Assembly (NCBI RefSeq): GCF_013141725.1
Contig: NZ_WHNZ01000022.1
Span: 248,001 to 312,000, forward strand
Reading direction: 5' to 3'
DNA length: 64,000 nucleotides
DNA from: Paenibacillus planticolens
GTDB lineage: Bacteria; Bacillota; Bacilli; Paenibacillales; NBRC-103111
How positions within the stretch are numbered: the first letter of the stretch is position 1; every line of letters starts with the position of its first letter. Below the pieces are notes generated by a model. That model had not been told where the DNA came from. It searched no databases and saw nothing but the letters and a program-made list of their open reading frames with translations. Shown piece after piece: positions 52,669 to 61,392 of this stretch. A program made the translations under genes and the position numbers.

Positions 52669-53970
52669 GTGAACAAAGTCGCAACACCAAATGCCAAATC
52701 CAGAACCAAGCATCAATTCACAGATATGTCCGGCAAAAGCTCCGACAACAAATCCGGCAGCCGGTCGACCAAAGGCTCTATTTGGGAGTACATCGCCTTA
52801 GCGACCATCCCTTTAGTACTCGTTCTGGGTAATTCCATGCTAGTCCCTATTTTACCGGATCTACAGGAAAAGATGGGCATCTCCCGCTTCCAAAGCTCGC
52901 TCATCATCACACTGTTCTCAGTCGCGGCAGGAATTATCATTCCCGTATCAGGTTATTTATCTGATCGCTTCACTCGGAAATCAGTTATCATACCGTCGCT
53001 TATCGTCTATGGCGCTGCAGGGGTTCTGGCAGGCTTCGCAGCCGTTTGGAACTCTTACTCCATCCTTATTATCGCCCGTACCATACAAGGCCTTGGAGCG
53101 GCAGGTACCGCCCCTATAGCCATGGCGCTTGTCGGCGATTTATATAAGGGAGGAGACGCGAGTAAGGCTCTTGGGCTCATCGAAGCCTCCAACGGGGCAG
53201 GCAAGGTGGTTAGCCCGATATTAGGCTCTTTGCTTGCTATGATCGTCTGGTTCGCCCCTTTTTTCGCATTTCCGGTTTTTTGCTTGTTAGCTTTGCTAGC
53301 CGTCATTTTTATGATTAAAGAACCGCCCAACGAGAAGAAAGCCGATCCTCTCAGCGTTTACTTAAAACAAATAGGGGATATACTCCGAGAAAAAGGGCGC
53401 TGGCTGATCCCTGCCTTTTTCGCCGGAGCGATTACGCTGTTCATTCTTTTCGGCGTTCTCTTTTATTTATCGCAAATATTAGAAGAGAAGCCTTACAACA
53501 TTGACGGGGTCCGCAAAGGCTTCGTTCTGGCAATTCCTCTGCTCTGCATGGTCATTACCTCGTATACAACCGGCGCCAAAATCAAGCAAAACGGCCTGCT
53601 AATGCGTTGGTTAATGAATATCGGTCTGATCTTGATGACTGTTTCTTTAACGTTAGCCATCTTTCTCAACACGAATCTGTATATATTCATCGGCTTGCTT
53701 TCGCTCAGCGGAATCGGAACAGGTCTCCTGCTTCCCTGTTTAAACACCATGATTACCGGCTCTGTGGAGCGCGAGCAGCGCGGAATGATCACATCGATGT
53801 ACAATAGCCTTCGCTTTATCGGCGTAGCTTTCGGCCCGCCTTTATTCGGATGGCTCATGAATATGTCGCACAAAACGTTATTCATCACGGTAGCCGCAAT
53901 GACCCTTCTGATGCTGGCTCTCGTATTTTTCTTCATTAAACCTGATAAGGAACTGAAACAAAAAGCATGA
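52669..53970 (+). CDS. Major facilitator superfamily exporter
   Basis: This membrane transporter of about 433 residues has a polar N-terminal extension (about 40 residues, Lys/Ser-rich) before twelve predicted helices. It shows the MFS loop 2-3 motif GYLSDRFTRKSVI and the exporter-type IARTIQGLGAAGTAPIAMAL. The substrate is unknown; drug export is typical of the group. The GTG at 52669 follows AAAGGA by nine bases; an upstream ATG lacks a ribosome binding site. The JAMM peptidase gene follows after about 50 bases. Confidence 0.9.
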   Translation: MNKVATPNAKSRTKHQFTDMSGKSSDNKSGSRSTKGSIWEYIALATIPLVLVLGNSMLVPILPDLQEKMGISRFQSSLIITLFSVAAGIIIPVSGYLSDRFTRKSVIIPSLIVYGAAGVLAGFAAVWNSYSILIIARTIQGLGAAGTAPIAMALVGDLYKGGDASKALGLIEASNGAGKVVSPILGSLLAMIVWFAPFFAFPVFCLLALLAVIFMIKEPPNEKKADPLSVYLKQIGDILREKGRWLIPAFFAGAITLFILFGVLFYLSQILEEKPYNIDGVRKGFVLAIPLLCMVITSYTTGAKIKQNGLLMRWLMNIGLILMTVSLTLAIFLNTNLYIFIGLLSLSGIGTGLLLPCLNTMITGSVEREQRGMITSMYNSLRFIGVAFGPPLFGWLMNMSHKTLFITVAAMTLLMLALVFFFIKPDKELKQKA

Positions 53971-54019
53971 TATACTAGCCTCATTCTAAGCTACAAGCTT
54001 TAAAGAGGTGCAGGCGCTA

Positions 54020-54448
54020 GTGATCGTTCAATTCCAAAAAGAACTCTACAACCAACTGCTCGGTCATAGCCTGCAGAAGTTTCCCGAGGAAGCTTGCGGC
54101 CTTATTTTAGGGGAACCTTCGCCAAGCATTAAGGATATTCTCGCAGCAAGAACATTCGTTCCCATTCAAAATATTTCCCACAATCCCCGGAATCATTTCG
54201 AGCTAAATCCGATCGAGATGATCCCCTTTCTTACTGATCGTCATAATCCGGTCATCGGGTTGTTCCACTCGCATCCGTCAGCCCCCGCTATTCCATCCGA
54301 AATAGATCTACAAACCCTTTGGCATACGATTCCCACCTACTGGATCTTGTCCTTGCAGCATACGAACAAACCTGAACTTCATTTGTACCAAATAAAAAAC
54401 GCCACCCCGACCGGTTATCACAAACTGAGGTTTGTAATCGGTCAATGA
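54020..54448 (+). CDS. M67-family JAMM/MPN metallopeptidase
   Basis: This 142-residue stand-alone JAB1/MPN domain has the zinc motif H-x-H-x10-D (HSHPSAPAIPSEID) and an upstream Glu in PEEACGLILGE. Bacterial relatives cleave ubiquitin-like sulfur carrier proteins or act in cysteine synthesis. The GTG at 54020 follows GAGGTG by nine bases. The gene ends in a convergent overlap of seven bases with the exonuclease gene. No ThiS/MoaD-type partner gene is adjacent. Confidence 0.88.
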   Translation: MIVQFQKELYNQLLGHSLQKFPEEACGLILGEPSPSIKDILAARTFVPIQNISHNPRNHFELNPIEMIPFLTDRHNPVIGLFHSHPSAPAIPSEIDLQTLWHTIPTYWILSLQHTNKPELHLYQIKNATPTGYHKLRFVIGQ

Positions 54449-55176
54449 TGGCTTAACAGGGCGTACAGATCGCCTAATGTATCTACATTTTTCGCTTTAA
54501 TTTCCTCCATGAATCTTGACCAAAGCTGCGCTGTCATCAAGGAATCCTCAAGGGCATGGTGACGTTGTGTAACCGGAATTTCATAAGCATGGAGCAAAGC
54601 GTCCAGACTTAAATTTTTCCTCTTTGGCATCAAAAACTTCGCAATCATCATCGTATCGAGAACGCGATGAGAGAGGCTGACCTTGGAAGTACGCCAGAGG
54701 GCAGAATTCAAAAAGTTTTTGTCATGCCCGGTTGCATGAGCAACTAAGATACGCTGCTGTACAAATTCCAGAAAATCGCTTAGAACGCCGATCAATTCCG
54801 GAGCATCGGCAGCCATTTCATTCGTAATCCCCGTTAGTCGGATGATGTCATCCGGAATTTTCCGCTTCGGGTTTACGATACTATAAAAGGTGTGATCCTT
54901 TTGCACTTCACCGCCAATGACAGAGACCCCTCCGAACGAAATAATTTCATCACCGTTATACGGAGAAAATCCCGTCGTTTCCAAATCAAAAACGACAATT
55001 TCCATGGCGTGCAGCGGTATTTCAAACAGGGAATCCTTCCGCTGTTCTTTTAACATGGAGCGAATAAAGGCCATCTGCTGCGCACTTTGTACATCGAACA
55101 TGGAGGTGATCGCCGGCGTTAAGCCTCCCATTTTGTACAACTGCCACATACGTCCGGCTGGGCGCATATCTTTCAT
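54442..55176 (-). CDS. DnaQ-like 3'-5' exonuclease
   Basis: This 244-residue DEDDh exonuclease resembles the epsilon subunit of DNA polymerase III. Visible motifs are ExoI VVFDLETTGF (Asp64, Glu66), ExoII near VAHATGHDKNFLNSAL, and ExoIII HHALEDSLMTAQL. An N-terminal extension of about 55 residues is unassigned. GGGAGGTG precedes the ATG. It follows the DUF294 gene by 42 bases. It is more likely a housekeeping nuclease linked to that protein than a replicative proofreader. Confidence 0.9.
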   Translation of the reverse strand: MKDMRPAGRMWQLYKMGGLTPAITSMFDVQSAQQMAFIRSMLKEQRKDSLFEIPLHAMEIVVFDLETTGFSPYNGDEIISFGGVSVIGGEVQKDHTFYSIVNPKRKIPDDIIRLTGITNEMAADAPELIGVLSDFLEFVQQRILVAHATGHDKNFLNSALWRTSKVSLSHRVLDTMMIAKFLMPKRKNLSLDALLHAYEIPVTQRHHALEDSLMTAQLWSRFMEEIKAKNVDTLGDLYALLSHH

Positions 55177-55218
55177 TCCGAATCACCTCCCGCACAAGAA
55201 ATTTGCCTTCCGATTTAT

Positions 55219-56301
55219 CTACCCTTTCTCTCTCTCTTTGTGTGAAACAATCGACTTTTTCACATATTTCTGCAATTCAACCCCAGCTCGCAAGCATTGT
55301 TTCAATTCATGTTTGATCTCTTTGGTCAATTGATCTGCCCCAAGCCTCCCCCGGGTCGTATACATCTCATTTTCCAATTGAAATGGTGTCAAATCCCTCA
55401 GTTTAAGCGCGATATCAAAAGCCTCCGACCATTCGTTCGCTAACCCTTCAGCAATAAACGAGTTATCCTTCAACAGCTTTATCCGCTGCCAAGTGGACGA
55501 GTGCGCAATCCCAGCCTGGATCGCAAGCAGCCGAATTCCATTTACAATAGGAATATAAGCGCCATATTTGATATCAAAACCACCCGCGTCTTCCCCATAC
55601 CTTTCGGTAATGAGTTGACCGAAGACACCTAAGGATATTTTGTGGTGAAGCGTATTCGATAATAAATAATTCAAAATGTCCGGCTGCTCCTGAACATAGG
55701 CCAGAAATGCATTTTTAATGGGATCTGCCAAACTCTGCGCCCCGTAAATACAGCGCATATCCGCCAGAATAAGCAGATAACGGACATTTTCCCAATCCGG
55801 TTCTTGCAGCCATCCCATCATCATATCGATATATCCGGCTAACGGCTTACGCCATTGTTTGTTGCTGGAAATAACATTGCCTTCACAAGGTGGATAACCC
55901 AAAGCATCCAGCCCTTCTAAAATGCAATCAACCAATTTAGTGAAGTACGCTTCTAACTGTTCCTCCGAGTGTTCCTCGCTATCAGCGTAAACTAGCCCGT
56001 TATCCTGATCACTCCAGAGCGTTTGCTCACTTCGTCCTCCGCTCCCGAACAAAAGAAAAGCATACGGCACGGGAGGCTTCCCATAGCCCTCGTCTTCCAA
56101 AATGTGTTCAGCCAGCTCGATTGTCCTCTGAATAAAAGCATCATGTATGACATTCACTTGTCGTCCTAATTCAGGCGTATGAGAGAAAAGGAGATGCTCC
56201 CGAAACATCTCATGCACCTGATCTCTGGCGATTCGCATCTCATCGAACTGTTCCGATAAATAGATACGCTCCAGGATCTGTTCCATTGAGAGATGTTTCA
56301 T
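55219..56301 (-). CDS. DUF294 putative nucleotidyltransferase
   Basis: The 360-residue cytoplasmic protein has the polymerase-beta-type motif GSGGRSEQTLWSDQDN (residues 86-101; Asp98 and Asp100 could bind metal), the signature of DUF294 proteins, which are distantly related to the uridylyltransferase GlnD. The C-terminal half matches the DUF294 substrate-binding region. No CBS domain is present, unlike the proteobacterial forms. AAAGGGG precedes the ATG. It lies 38 bases after amtB and 42 before an exonuclease gene, so it should share the amtB promoter and nitrogen control. Confidence 0.88.
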   Translation of the reverse strand: MKHLSMEQILERIYLSEQFDEMRIARDQVHEMFREHLLFSHTPELGRQVNVIHDAFIQRTIELAEHILEDEGYGKPPVPYAFLLFGSGGRSEQTLWSDQDNGLVYADSEEHSEEQLEAYFTKLVDCILEGLDALGYPPCEGNVISSNKQWRKPLAGYIDMMMGWLQEPDWENVRYLLILADMRCIYGAQSLADPIKNAFLAYVQEQPDILNYLLSNTLHHKISLGVFGQLITERYGEDAGGFDIKYGAYIPIVNGIRLLAIQAGIAHSSTWQRIKLLKDNSFIAEGLANEWSEAFDIALKLRDLTPFQLENEMYTTRGRLGADQLTKEIKHELKQCLRAGVELQKYVKKSIVSHKEREKG

Positions 56302-56339
56302 GTTGCATCCCCTTTGCTCTAGTAGAAAGTTATGTGATA

Positions 56340-57725
56340 TTAAACGGACACGCCGCTTTGAGCCGCTTTCTTCATTTGTTCCGGATAACCATATGAACCA
56401 TGCTCAGACAAGTCCAGACCAATGATTTCTTCTTCTTCTGTTACACGAAGACCTACTGTAGCTTTAAGAATTCCTAAGATAATGAAGGAAAGAACAAGTA
56501 CGAACGCTAATGCTCCGAAAACGCCAAGCGCTTGAATGCCTAATTGGTGCAATCCGCCGCCGTAGAACAATCCTGCGCCACCGACACCTACTTTAGCCGA
56601 TAAATCAGGCGTAGCGAAAAGTCCCGTGGAAAGAGTACCCCAGATACCAGCGATACCGTGTACTGAGAAAGCGAAGATCGGATCGTCGACACCTGCTTTT
56701 TCAAACCATTGCGCTGTGAAGAATGTTACAATACCTGCCACAGCTCCGATAACGATCGCTGCCCATGTGTCTACGAACGCACAAGCTGCTGTAATCGCAA
56801 CAAGCGCCGCGAGAACCCCGTTCAACATGCTAGGAATATCCGCTTTACCGAAGTACATCCAAGAAATGATCAATGCCGCAACGCCGCCTGCCGCAGCCGC
56901 CATGTTCGTTGTCAATGCGATGTAACCGAAGAATCCATCCCCCATTGCACTTAGTGTGCTTCCTGGGTTAAACCCGAACCAACCGATCCAAAGAATGATA
57001 ACACCGAGAACAGATAACACTTGGTTATGACCGGGAATCAAGTTTGGCGTTTTATCTTTATTATATTTGCCAATACGCGGTTTTAACAAGATCGTAGCTA
57101 CAAGCGCTGCTGTTGCACCTTGCAAGTGAACGACGGTTGAACCCGCGAAATCTTGCATGCCCAGTTGGCTCAACCAGCCGCCGCCCCATACCCAGTGAGC
57201 AACGATCGGATAAATGACTACTGTGAACAAAATTCCGAAGATAAAGTAAACCGGAAGCTTCGCTCTTTCTGCGAATCCGCCCCAGGCAATCGCTAAGGAT
57301 ACGCCTGCGAAAGCGAGTTGGAACAAGAATTTGATGCCAATAGGCACATCGGATGCAGAGAGGGCACCGAATGCCGCCGCAGCTTGATCTTCCAAGCCTG
57401 TAACGAAGAACCCTGTCGTTCCGAAGAAAGCATTTCCGTCACCGAAAGCAAAGCCGAAGCCTACCGCCCAGAAAGCGATGGCGCATAATCCGAAAGTTAA
57501 AATTGTTTTACCGGCTACGTGACCGGCATTTTTCATTCTAGTGGACCCCGCCTCCAACAAGGCAAAACCAGCTTGCATGAAGATAACCAAAATGGCGGCT
57601 AACATGACCCAAACAGCATCGATTGCGCTTTGCAGTTGGGGGATTGTCGCTTCATCAGCAGCAAATGCGAGAGTAGGAAACAATAATGCCATGACACCGA
57701 AAGCTAACAACAACTTCTTAATCAT
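56340..57725 (-). CDS. amtB: Ammonium transporter AmtB
   Basis: AmtB is a trimeric ammonium channel. The 461-residue protein has a signal peptide (to about residue 22), about eleven helices and the family signatures FALLEAGSTRMKNAG, HWVWGGGWL, DFAGSTVVHLQGATAAL and FSVHGIAGIWGTLSTG, with the conserved twin pore histidines. No glnK gene follows; a DUF294 nucleotidyltransferase takes that place. A near-consensus promoter and a GlnR/TnrA box lie upstream. Confidence 0.96.
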   Translation of the reverse strand: MIKKLLLAFGVMALLFPTLAFAADEATIPQLQSAIDAVWVMLAAILVIFMQAGFALLEAGSTRMKNAGHVAGKTILTFGLCAIAFWAVGFGFAFGDGNAFFGTTGFFVTGLEDQAAAAFGALSASDVPIGIKFLFQLAFAGVSLAIAWGGFAERAKLPVYFIFGILFTVVIYPIVAHWVWGGGWLSQLGMQDFAGSTVVHLQGATAALVATILLKPRIGKYNKDKTPNLIPGHNQVLSVLGVIILWIGWFGFNPGSTLSAMGDGFFGYIALTTNMAAAAGGVAALIISWMYFGKADIPSMLNGVLAALVAITAACAFVDTWAAIVIGAVAGIVTFFTAQWFEKAGVDDPIFAFSVHGIAGIWGTLSTGLFATPDLSAKVGVGGAGLFYGGGLHQLGIQALGVFGALAFVLVLSFIILGILKATVGLRVTEEEEIIGLDLSEHGSYGYPEQMKKAAQSGVSV

Positions 57726-57742
57726 ACGACCACTTCCTTTAA

Positions 57743-57759
57743 TGTTAGATTAAATAACA
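57743..57759 (-). promoter_or_regulatory. GlnR/TnrA box in the amtB leader
   Basis: TGTTAGATTAAATAACA is an exact match to TGTNA-N7-TNACA. It lies between the promoter and the start codon, about 15-32 bases after the predicted transcription start, which suggests repression by GlnR-type regulators when nitrogen is plentiful. Confidence 0.8.
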
Positions 57760-57780
57760 TGTAATGAAACTCTTAATGTC

Positions 57781-57809
57781 ATTATATACAGGTTATATGG
57801 GTTTGACAA
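57781..57809 (-). promoter_or_regulatory. Sigma-A promoter of amtB
   Basis: TTGTCA (57809-57804), 17 bases and TATAAT (57786-57781) on the minus strand. The rest of the 57726-58030 interval holds the GlnR box and the divergent merR promoter. Confidence 0.85.
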
Positions 57810-57950
57810 TAGGATTTTCGTTAATAAATTGAAAAAAACGAAAAATAACCTGACATGAAACAGGCATAATTCGTGTTTTCGGTCATAGACCATGAAGAAT
57901 GTTAAGATTTCTCCCTTCAACAAGGTTGTCAGGTAGAATAAGCATCACGT

Positions 57951-57980
57951 TTGACTGTATGGTTTGTAATCAGGTATCAT
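57951..57980 (+). promoter_or_regulatory. Promoter of the MerR-type regulator gene
   Basis: TTGACT (57951-57956), 18 bases and TATCAT (57975-57980), 50 bases before the start codon. Confidence 0.6.
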
Positions 57981-58030
57981 TATTATAGAAGAAAGTTATA
58001 AAATGACATTGGAGTAGAGGTGAATGAAAT

Positions 58031-58471
58031 ATGGGGAATGAGAAGCTTTATAAAATCGGGGAACTAGCCAAACTTGCCGATGTCAGTTCTCGAACCATTG
58101 ATTACTACACCAAGCTAAACTTGATCGAACCCGAAAAAAGATCCGATACGAACTACCGTCTTTACAGCGATGAAACTTTGAATCGACTTAAACGTATTGA
58201 ATCAATGAAGAACGAGAAATATACCCTAGAGGAGATCAAAGCAAACTTGCAGCAATGGAGCAAGGTGTCCCCCGATGATAACGTGAGAGATAAGCTGACA
58301 TCCATTCAGCTTCATCTTGAACAGTTAATGAAGGAAGCCAAGGAGCTGGGCCCTATTATTCAGCAGCTAAAGCCGAATCAGCTAAAGAAGCTTTATCGCA
58401 TACTGACGCAGCCAACTGCAGCATGTATTGAAGCATTAATTGTTCTTCTAGGTAAAAATCCGTTCTCATAA
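58031..58471 (+). CDS. MerR-family transcriptional regulator
   Basis: This 146-residue regulator has an N-terminal winged helix-turn-helix (YKIGELAKLADVSSRTIDYYTKL) and a coiled dimerisation helix, followed by a short C-terminal domain. No cysteine pattern for metal binding is visible, so the inducer is unknown. GAGGTG precedes the ATG. It is followed after 28 bases by the YugP-type protease gene and probably forms an operon with it. Confidence 0.93.
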   Translation: MGNEKLYKIGELAKLADVSSRTIDYYTKLNLIEPEKRSDTNYRLYSDETLNRLKRIESMKNEKYTLEEIKANLQQWSKVSPDDNVRDKLTSIQLHLEQLMKEAKELGPIIQQLKPNQLKKLYRILTQPTAACIEALIVLLGKNPFS

Positions 58472-58499
58472 CGAATTACGAATTACGGAGGCGAGTGAA

Positions 58500-59192
58500 A
58501 TGTTATTTTTTCACCCATTGGATTATCTTATTATTATTGCATTCATTCTTTCTATGTGGGCCTCGTTTCGAGTTCGGGGAACATTTAACAAATGGTCAAA
58601 TGTCCCTGTCTACTCGGGCATGACAGGCGCCCAAGCAGCGCGCCGTATGCTTGATGCTAACGGACTCTACGACGTCCCTGTGGAAGCCGTGCGAGGCACG
58701 TTAACCGACCACTATGACCCGATGGCCAGAGTTGTTCGCTTGTCGGAGCCCGTTTATTACCAAAGCTCCATCTCAGCCGTTGCCGTCGCCTGTCACGAAG
58801 TCGGTCATGCGATTCAGCATAAAGTTCATTATCCGATGCTCGTCGCAAGACACCGCATGTTCCCAGCCGTTAATTTCGCATCAGGCGTAGCACCATTCTT
58901 AATATTAGCCGGCTTCTTATTCCAACAGATTCCATGGCTTCTGGGGCTGGGCATTATCTTTTTTGCAGCCGCCGTCGCTTTCCAATTGGTGACATTGCCC
59001 GTGGAGTTTAACGCCAGCTCAAGAGCCCGTGATTTGATGGTCTCTGAGGGCTTCATCTCCAATGAAGAAGAACGCGGAGTTGCTAAAGTTCTGAATGCAG
59101 CCGCACTCACGTATGTGGCCGCAGCTTTAATCTCCGTCCTTGAGCTGCTGAAATATATCATGATATTCAGCGGTCGCAACAGTAACGATTAA
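58500..59192 (+). CDS. YugP-type membrane zinc metallopeptidase
   Basis: This 230-residue membrane protein of the neutral zinc metallopeptidase (DUF2268-like/YugP) group has an N-terminal helix, the zinc motif HEVGH at 99-103, and three further helices. The usual Asn/Glu region NASSRARDLM follows. The substrate is unknown. CGGAGGCG precedes the ATG. It is downstream of the MerR gene and ends in a strong terminator. Confidence 0.92.
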   Translation: MLFFHPLDYLIIIAFILSMWASFRVRGTFNKWSNVPVYSGMTGAQAARRMLDANGLYDVPVEAVRGTLTDHYDPMARVVRLSEPVYYQSSISAVAVACHEVGHAIQHKVHYPMLVARHRMFPAVNFASGVAPFLILAGFLFQQIPWLLGLGIIFFAAAVAFQLVTLPVEFNASSRARDLMVSEGFISNEEERGVAKVLNAAALTYVAAALISVLELLKYIMIFSGRNSND

Positions 59193-59198
59193 TACACG

Positions 59199-59243
59199 AA
59201 AAGCTCTCCATTGTGCTGTGAATCACGCACAAGGAGAGCTTTT
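59199..59243. terminator. Bidirectional intrinsic terminator
   Basis: AAAAGCTCTCC pairs with GGAGAGCTTTT, with GTGC/GCAC in the inner stem, between the convergent protease and LysR genes. Confidence 0.92.
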
Positions 59244-59245
59244 AT

Positions 59246-60130
59246 TTATTGAAAATATTCATGCAGAAACCGTCTGAATACTTCAGCCACTAACGGAAGC
59301 TTTTCGCCTTTCCGGCTGATCAATCCAACGGTTCGGGTTACCTGCGGATCAGTTACGCGAATTTTGGCAGGCTGCATCTTCCCGCCTTCGATTAATGCCA
59401 TGGAGGGAAGCAAACTGACCCCCATGCCCGCGGCAACAAGACCGCGTATCGTATCCGTCTCTTCGCCTTCAAATTCGATTTTCGGTACGAACCCCGCCTT
59501 CAAGCAAGCTTCCATGACGATTGAGCGCAGCGTATATTCTTCGCTAAACATAACGAAATTCTCATGCTTAAGCTGCTCTAAGCGAATCGACGTATAATCG
59601 GCGAGAATATGATTTGAAGGAATAATCGCATACAGTTCTTCAGTCAGTAATATTTCGCCTGTCACATGTTCATGCGTCTCTGGGAATGGTGAAATGAAAG
59701 CGAGATCAATTTCACCCTTTGCAACATCGCGTATCAAAGACGCGTAAGTTCCTTGGCGCAACCGAAATTTTACATTCGGGTGATCTTTCTTAAAAGACGC
59801 AACCACGGCGGGAAGCAAATTAATAACTAAACTATGCGGGAACCCAATACGAATTTCACCGGCTTCCGGATCCAGAAACTCATGCATTTCACCAACAGCA
59901 CGCTCCAAATCCGTCAAAATCCCCTCGATTCGGCTCAAAAATAAATGACCAACCGAAGTGAGATGCAGGTTGCGTCCTTTTTGAACAAACAAATTAACGC
60001 CAAGTTCCTCTTCCAGCAGATGAATCTGGCGGCTGACAGCGGACTGTGCCACATGCAATTCCTCCGCGGCTTGGGTCACATGCTGCTTCCTTGCCACTTT
60101 CACAAAATACTGCAATTGTCTTAATTCCAC
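59246..60130 (-). CDS. LysR-family regulator, GltC-like
   Basis: This 294-residue LysR-type regulator starts MELRQLQYFVKVARKQHVTQ, with the helix-turn-helix ELHVAQSAVSRQIHLLEEEL and a two-lobed effector domain. From memory it resembles Bacillus GltC closely (EYLDP-like EFLDPEAGEIRIGFPHSL, GLVAAGMGVSLLPS). GltC activates glutamate synthase genes, but no gltAB is next to it here. It is divergent from tpx, which it may also control. Confidence 0.93.
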   Translation of the reverse strand: MELRQLQYFVKVARKQHVTQAAEELHVAQSAVSRQIHLLEEELGVNLFVQKGRNLHLTSVGHLFLSRIEGILTDLERAVGEMHEFLDPEAGEIRIGFPHSLVINLLPAVVASFKKDHPNVKFRLRQGTYASLIRDVAKGEIDLAFISPFPETHEHVTGEILLTEELYAIIPSNHILADYTSIRLEQLKHENFVMFSEEYTLRSIVMEACLKAGFVPKIEFEGEETDTIRGLVAAGMGVSLLPSMALIEGGKMQPAKIRVTDPQVTRTVGLISRKGEKLPLVAEVFRRFLHEYFQ

Positions 60131-60213
60131 TTGGATAAATCCTCCGACTTTTCTTACATAATGACGAATCTGTCAACCTTTTATGCATTTAAATTATAGC
60201 CTCACAGCATCAA

Positions 60214-60244
60214 TTGGACAACCTAAGTTCAAAAAGCTTATAAT
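60214..60244 (+). promoter_or_regulatory. Promoter of tpx
   Basis: TTGGACA (60214-60220), 18 bases and TATAAT (60239-60244), in the 160-base region between the GltC-like gene and tpx. Confidence 0.6.
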
Positions 60245-60291
60245 AAACAAGGTTGTTATCTTGCATGGAAATTAAAGGAGGAACTGTTCAA

Positions 60292-60810
60292 ATGGCACAA
60301 GATCGTACTGGTGTTGCTACTCTCAAAGGTAATCCGATCACCTTGGTAGGACCTGAAATTAAAGTAGGTGACAAAGCACCTAACTTCACTGTGAACAAAG
60401 ATCTGATGACTCAAGTAACTTTGGCAGACTATGCCGGTAAAGTAAAACTCATCAGTGTAGTTCCATCTTTGGATACAGGCGTTTGTGACGCACAAACTCG
60501 CCGCTTCAACGAAGAAGCAGCCGGCCTTGGCGACAATGTCGCTGTCCTGACAATTAGCGTGGATCTTCCTTTCGCACAATCCCGCTGGTGCGGCGCAGCC
60601 GGCATCGATAAAGTTATCACTTTGTCCGATTACAAAACTAAATCTTTCGGCGAAGCATATGGCGTATTGATCAAAGAGCTTCAACTTGATATGCGTTCCA
60701 TTTTCGTAATCGATGCGAACGATACCGTACAATACGTAGAGTACTTGGGCGAAATGACAGCTCACCCTAACTACGAAGCTGCCGTAGAAGCTGTCAAAAA
60801 ATTAGTTTAA
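60292..60810 (+). CDS. tpx: Thiol peroxidase Tpx
   Basis: Tpx is an atypical two-cysteine peroxiredoxin that reduces peroxides using thioredoxin. The 172-residue protein has the peroxidatic Cys65 in SLDTGVCDAQTRRF and resolving Cys100 in SRWCGAAG, with normal spacing. The ATG at 60292 follows AAAGGAGG by nine bases; the longer in-frame start at 60253 is rejected. It is monocistronic. Confidence 0.96.
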   Translation: MAQDRTGVATLKGNPITLVGPEIKVGDKAPNFTVNKDLMTQVTLADYAGKVKLISVVPSLDTGVCDAQTRRFNEEAAGLGDNVAVLTISVDLPFAQSRWCGAAGIDKVITLSDYKTKSFGEAYGVLIKELQLDMRSIFVIDANDTVQYVEYLGEMTAHPNYEAAVEAVKKLV

Positions 60811-60820
60811 TCACACAAAT

Positions 60821-60856
60821 AAAACAGCAAGGAGGCCATGCTTCCCTGCTGTTTTT
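60821..60856. terminator. Intrinsic terminator between convergent genes
   Basis: AAAACAGCA pairs with TGCTGTTTT, with GGA/TCC and GC/GC inside. It serves tpx and possibly the convergent DUF1499-like gene. Confidence 0.85.
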
Positions 60857-60857
60857 A

Positions 60858-61247
60858 TTATCCTTCAATTTTATATTGAGCTAGTTTACGGTCTAATTGT
60901 TTATAAATATCTATAATCGTGCGGTAGTTGGAGCCCAGATCCCCCATCGAACCGCGGGATGCCGAATAAATGTCCACCGCAGTTTTCACGGGATTGATCG
61001 CAAACAAGGTCAATGTAACATCTTGTGTTCGGCCTGTCATTGTTCTGCGTTCCGCGAGAATCTCGCCTACATTTTGAACTTCGTGGAGCAGCTTGTAACC
61101 CGGCGTTTTCTTCAGAACGGCCGTTACCTCTTCCCATACCTGATCTTTGGGAAGCTTATAGTATCTTGTTTTAAGCAAAGGATCTTTGGCTTTATCTCCG
61201 GTCGTTTCGTGACTGCGAAGTAATCCGATTAAAGTTCTCTTAAGCAA
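60858..61247 (-). CDS. DUF1499-like small protein
   Basis: This 129-residue protein without signal peptide resembles the DUF1499 family. Visible text is KTRYYKLPKDQVWEEVTAVL, then a beta-rich part with VDIYSASRGSMGDLGSNYRTI, matching the family's SxSRxGxxDxGxNxxRI pattern. Its function is unknown. The start is a TTG with GGGGG about nine bases upstream. The 145 bases between it and the mntH stop hold nothing I recognise. Confidence 0.75.
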   Translation of the reverse strand: MLKRTLIGLLRSHETTGDKAKDPLLKTRYYKLPKDQVWEEVTAVLKKTPGYKLLHEVQNVGEILAERRTMTGRTQDVTLTLFAINPVKTAVDIYSASRGSMGDLGSNYRTIIDIYKQLDRKLAQYKIEG

Positions 61248-61392
61248 AAGCCTTTTCCCCCTTCAATGAAGTGCATTTAGACCGCTTGCCATTTCTACAC
61301 TGTTCTCTATATTACCATTGTTTAGAGATAAGAAAAAGAGGGAAAATGAAATCAATAGGATTACATCGCCTGGGTTACCAGAGTTTTACTAA

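Noticed and set aside
61332..61392. Plus-strand 17-codon open frame with GAGGGAAA upstream
   Set aside because: It is too short, shows no membrane helix or family pattern, and ends at the mntH stop region; chance is the simpler explanation.
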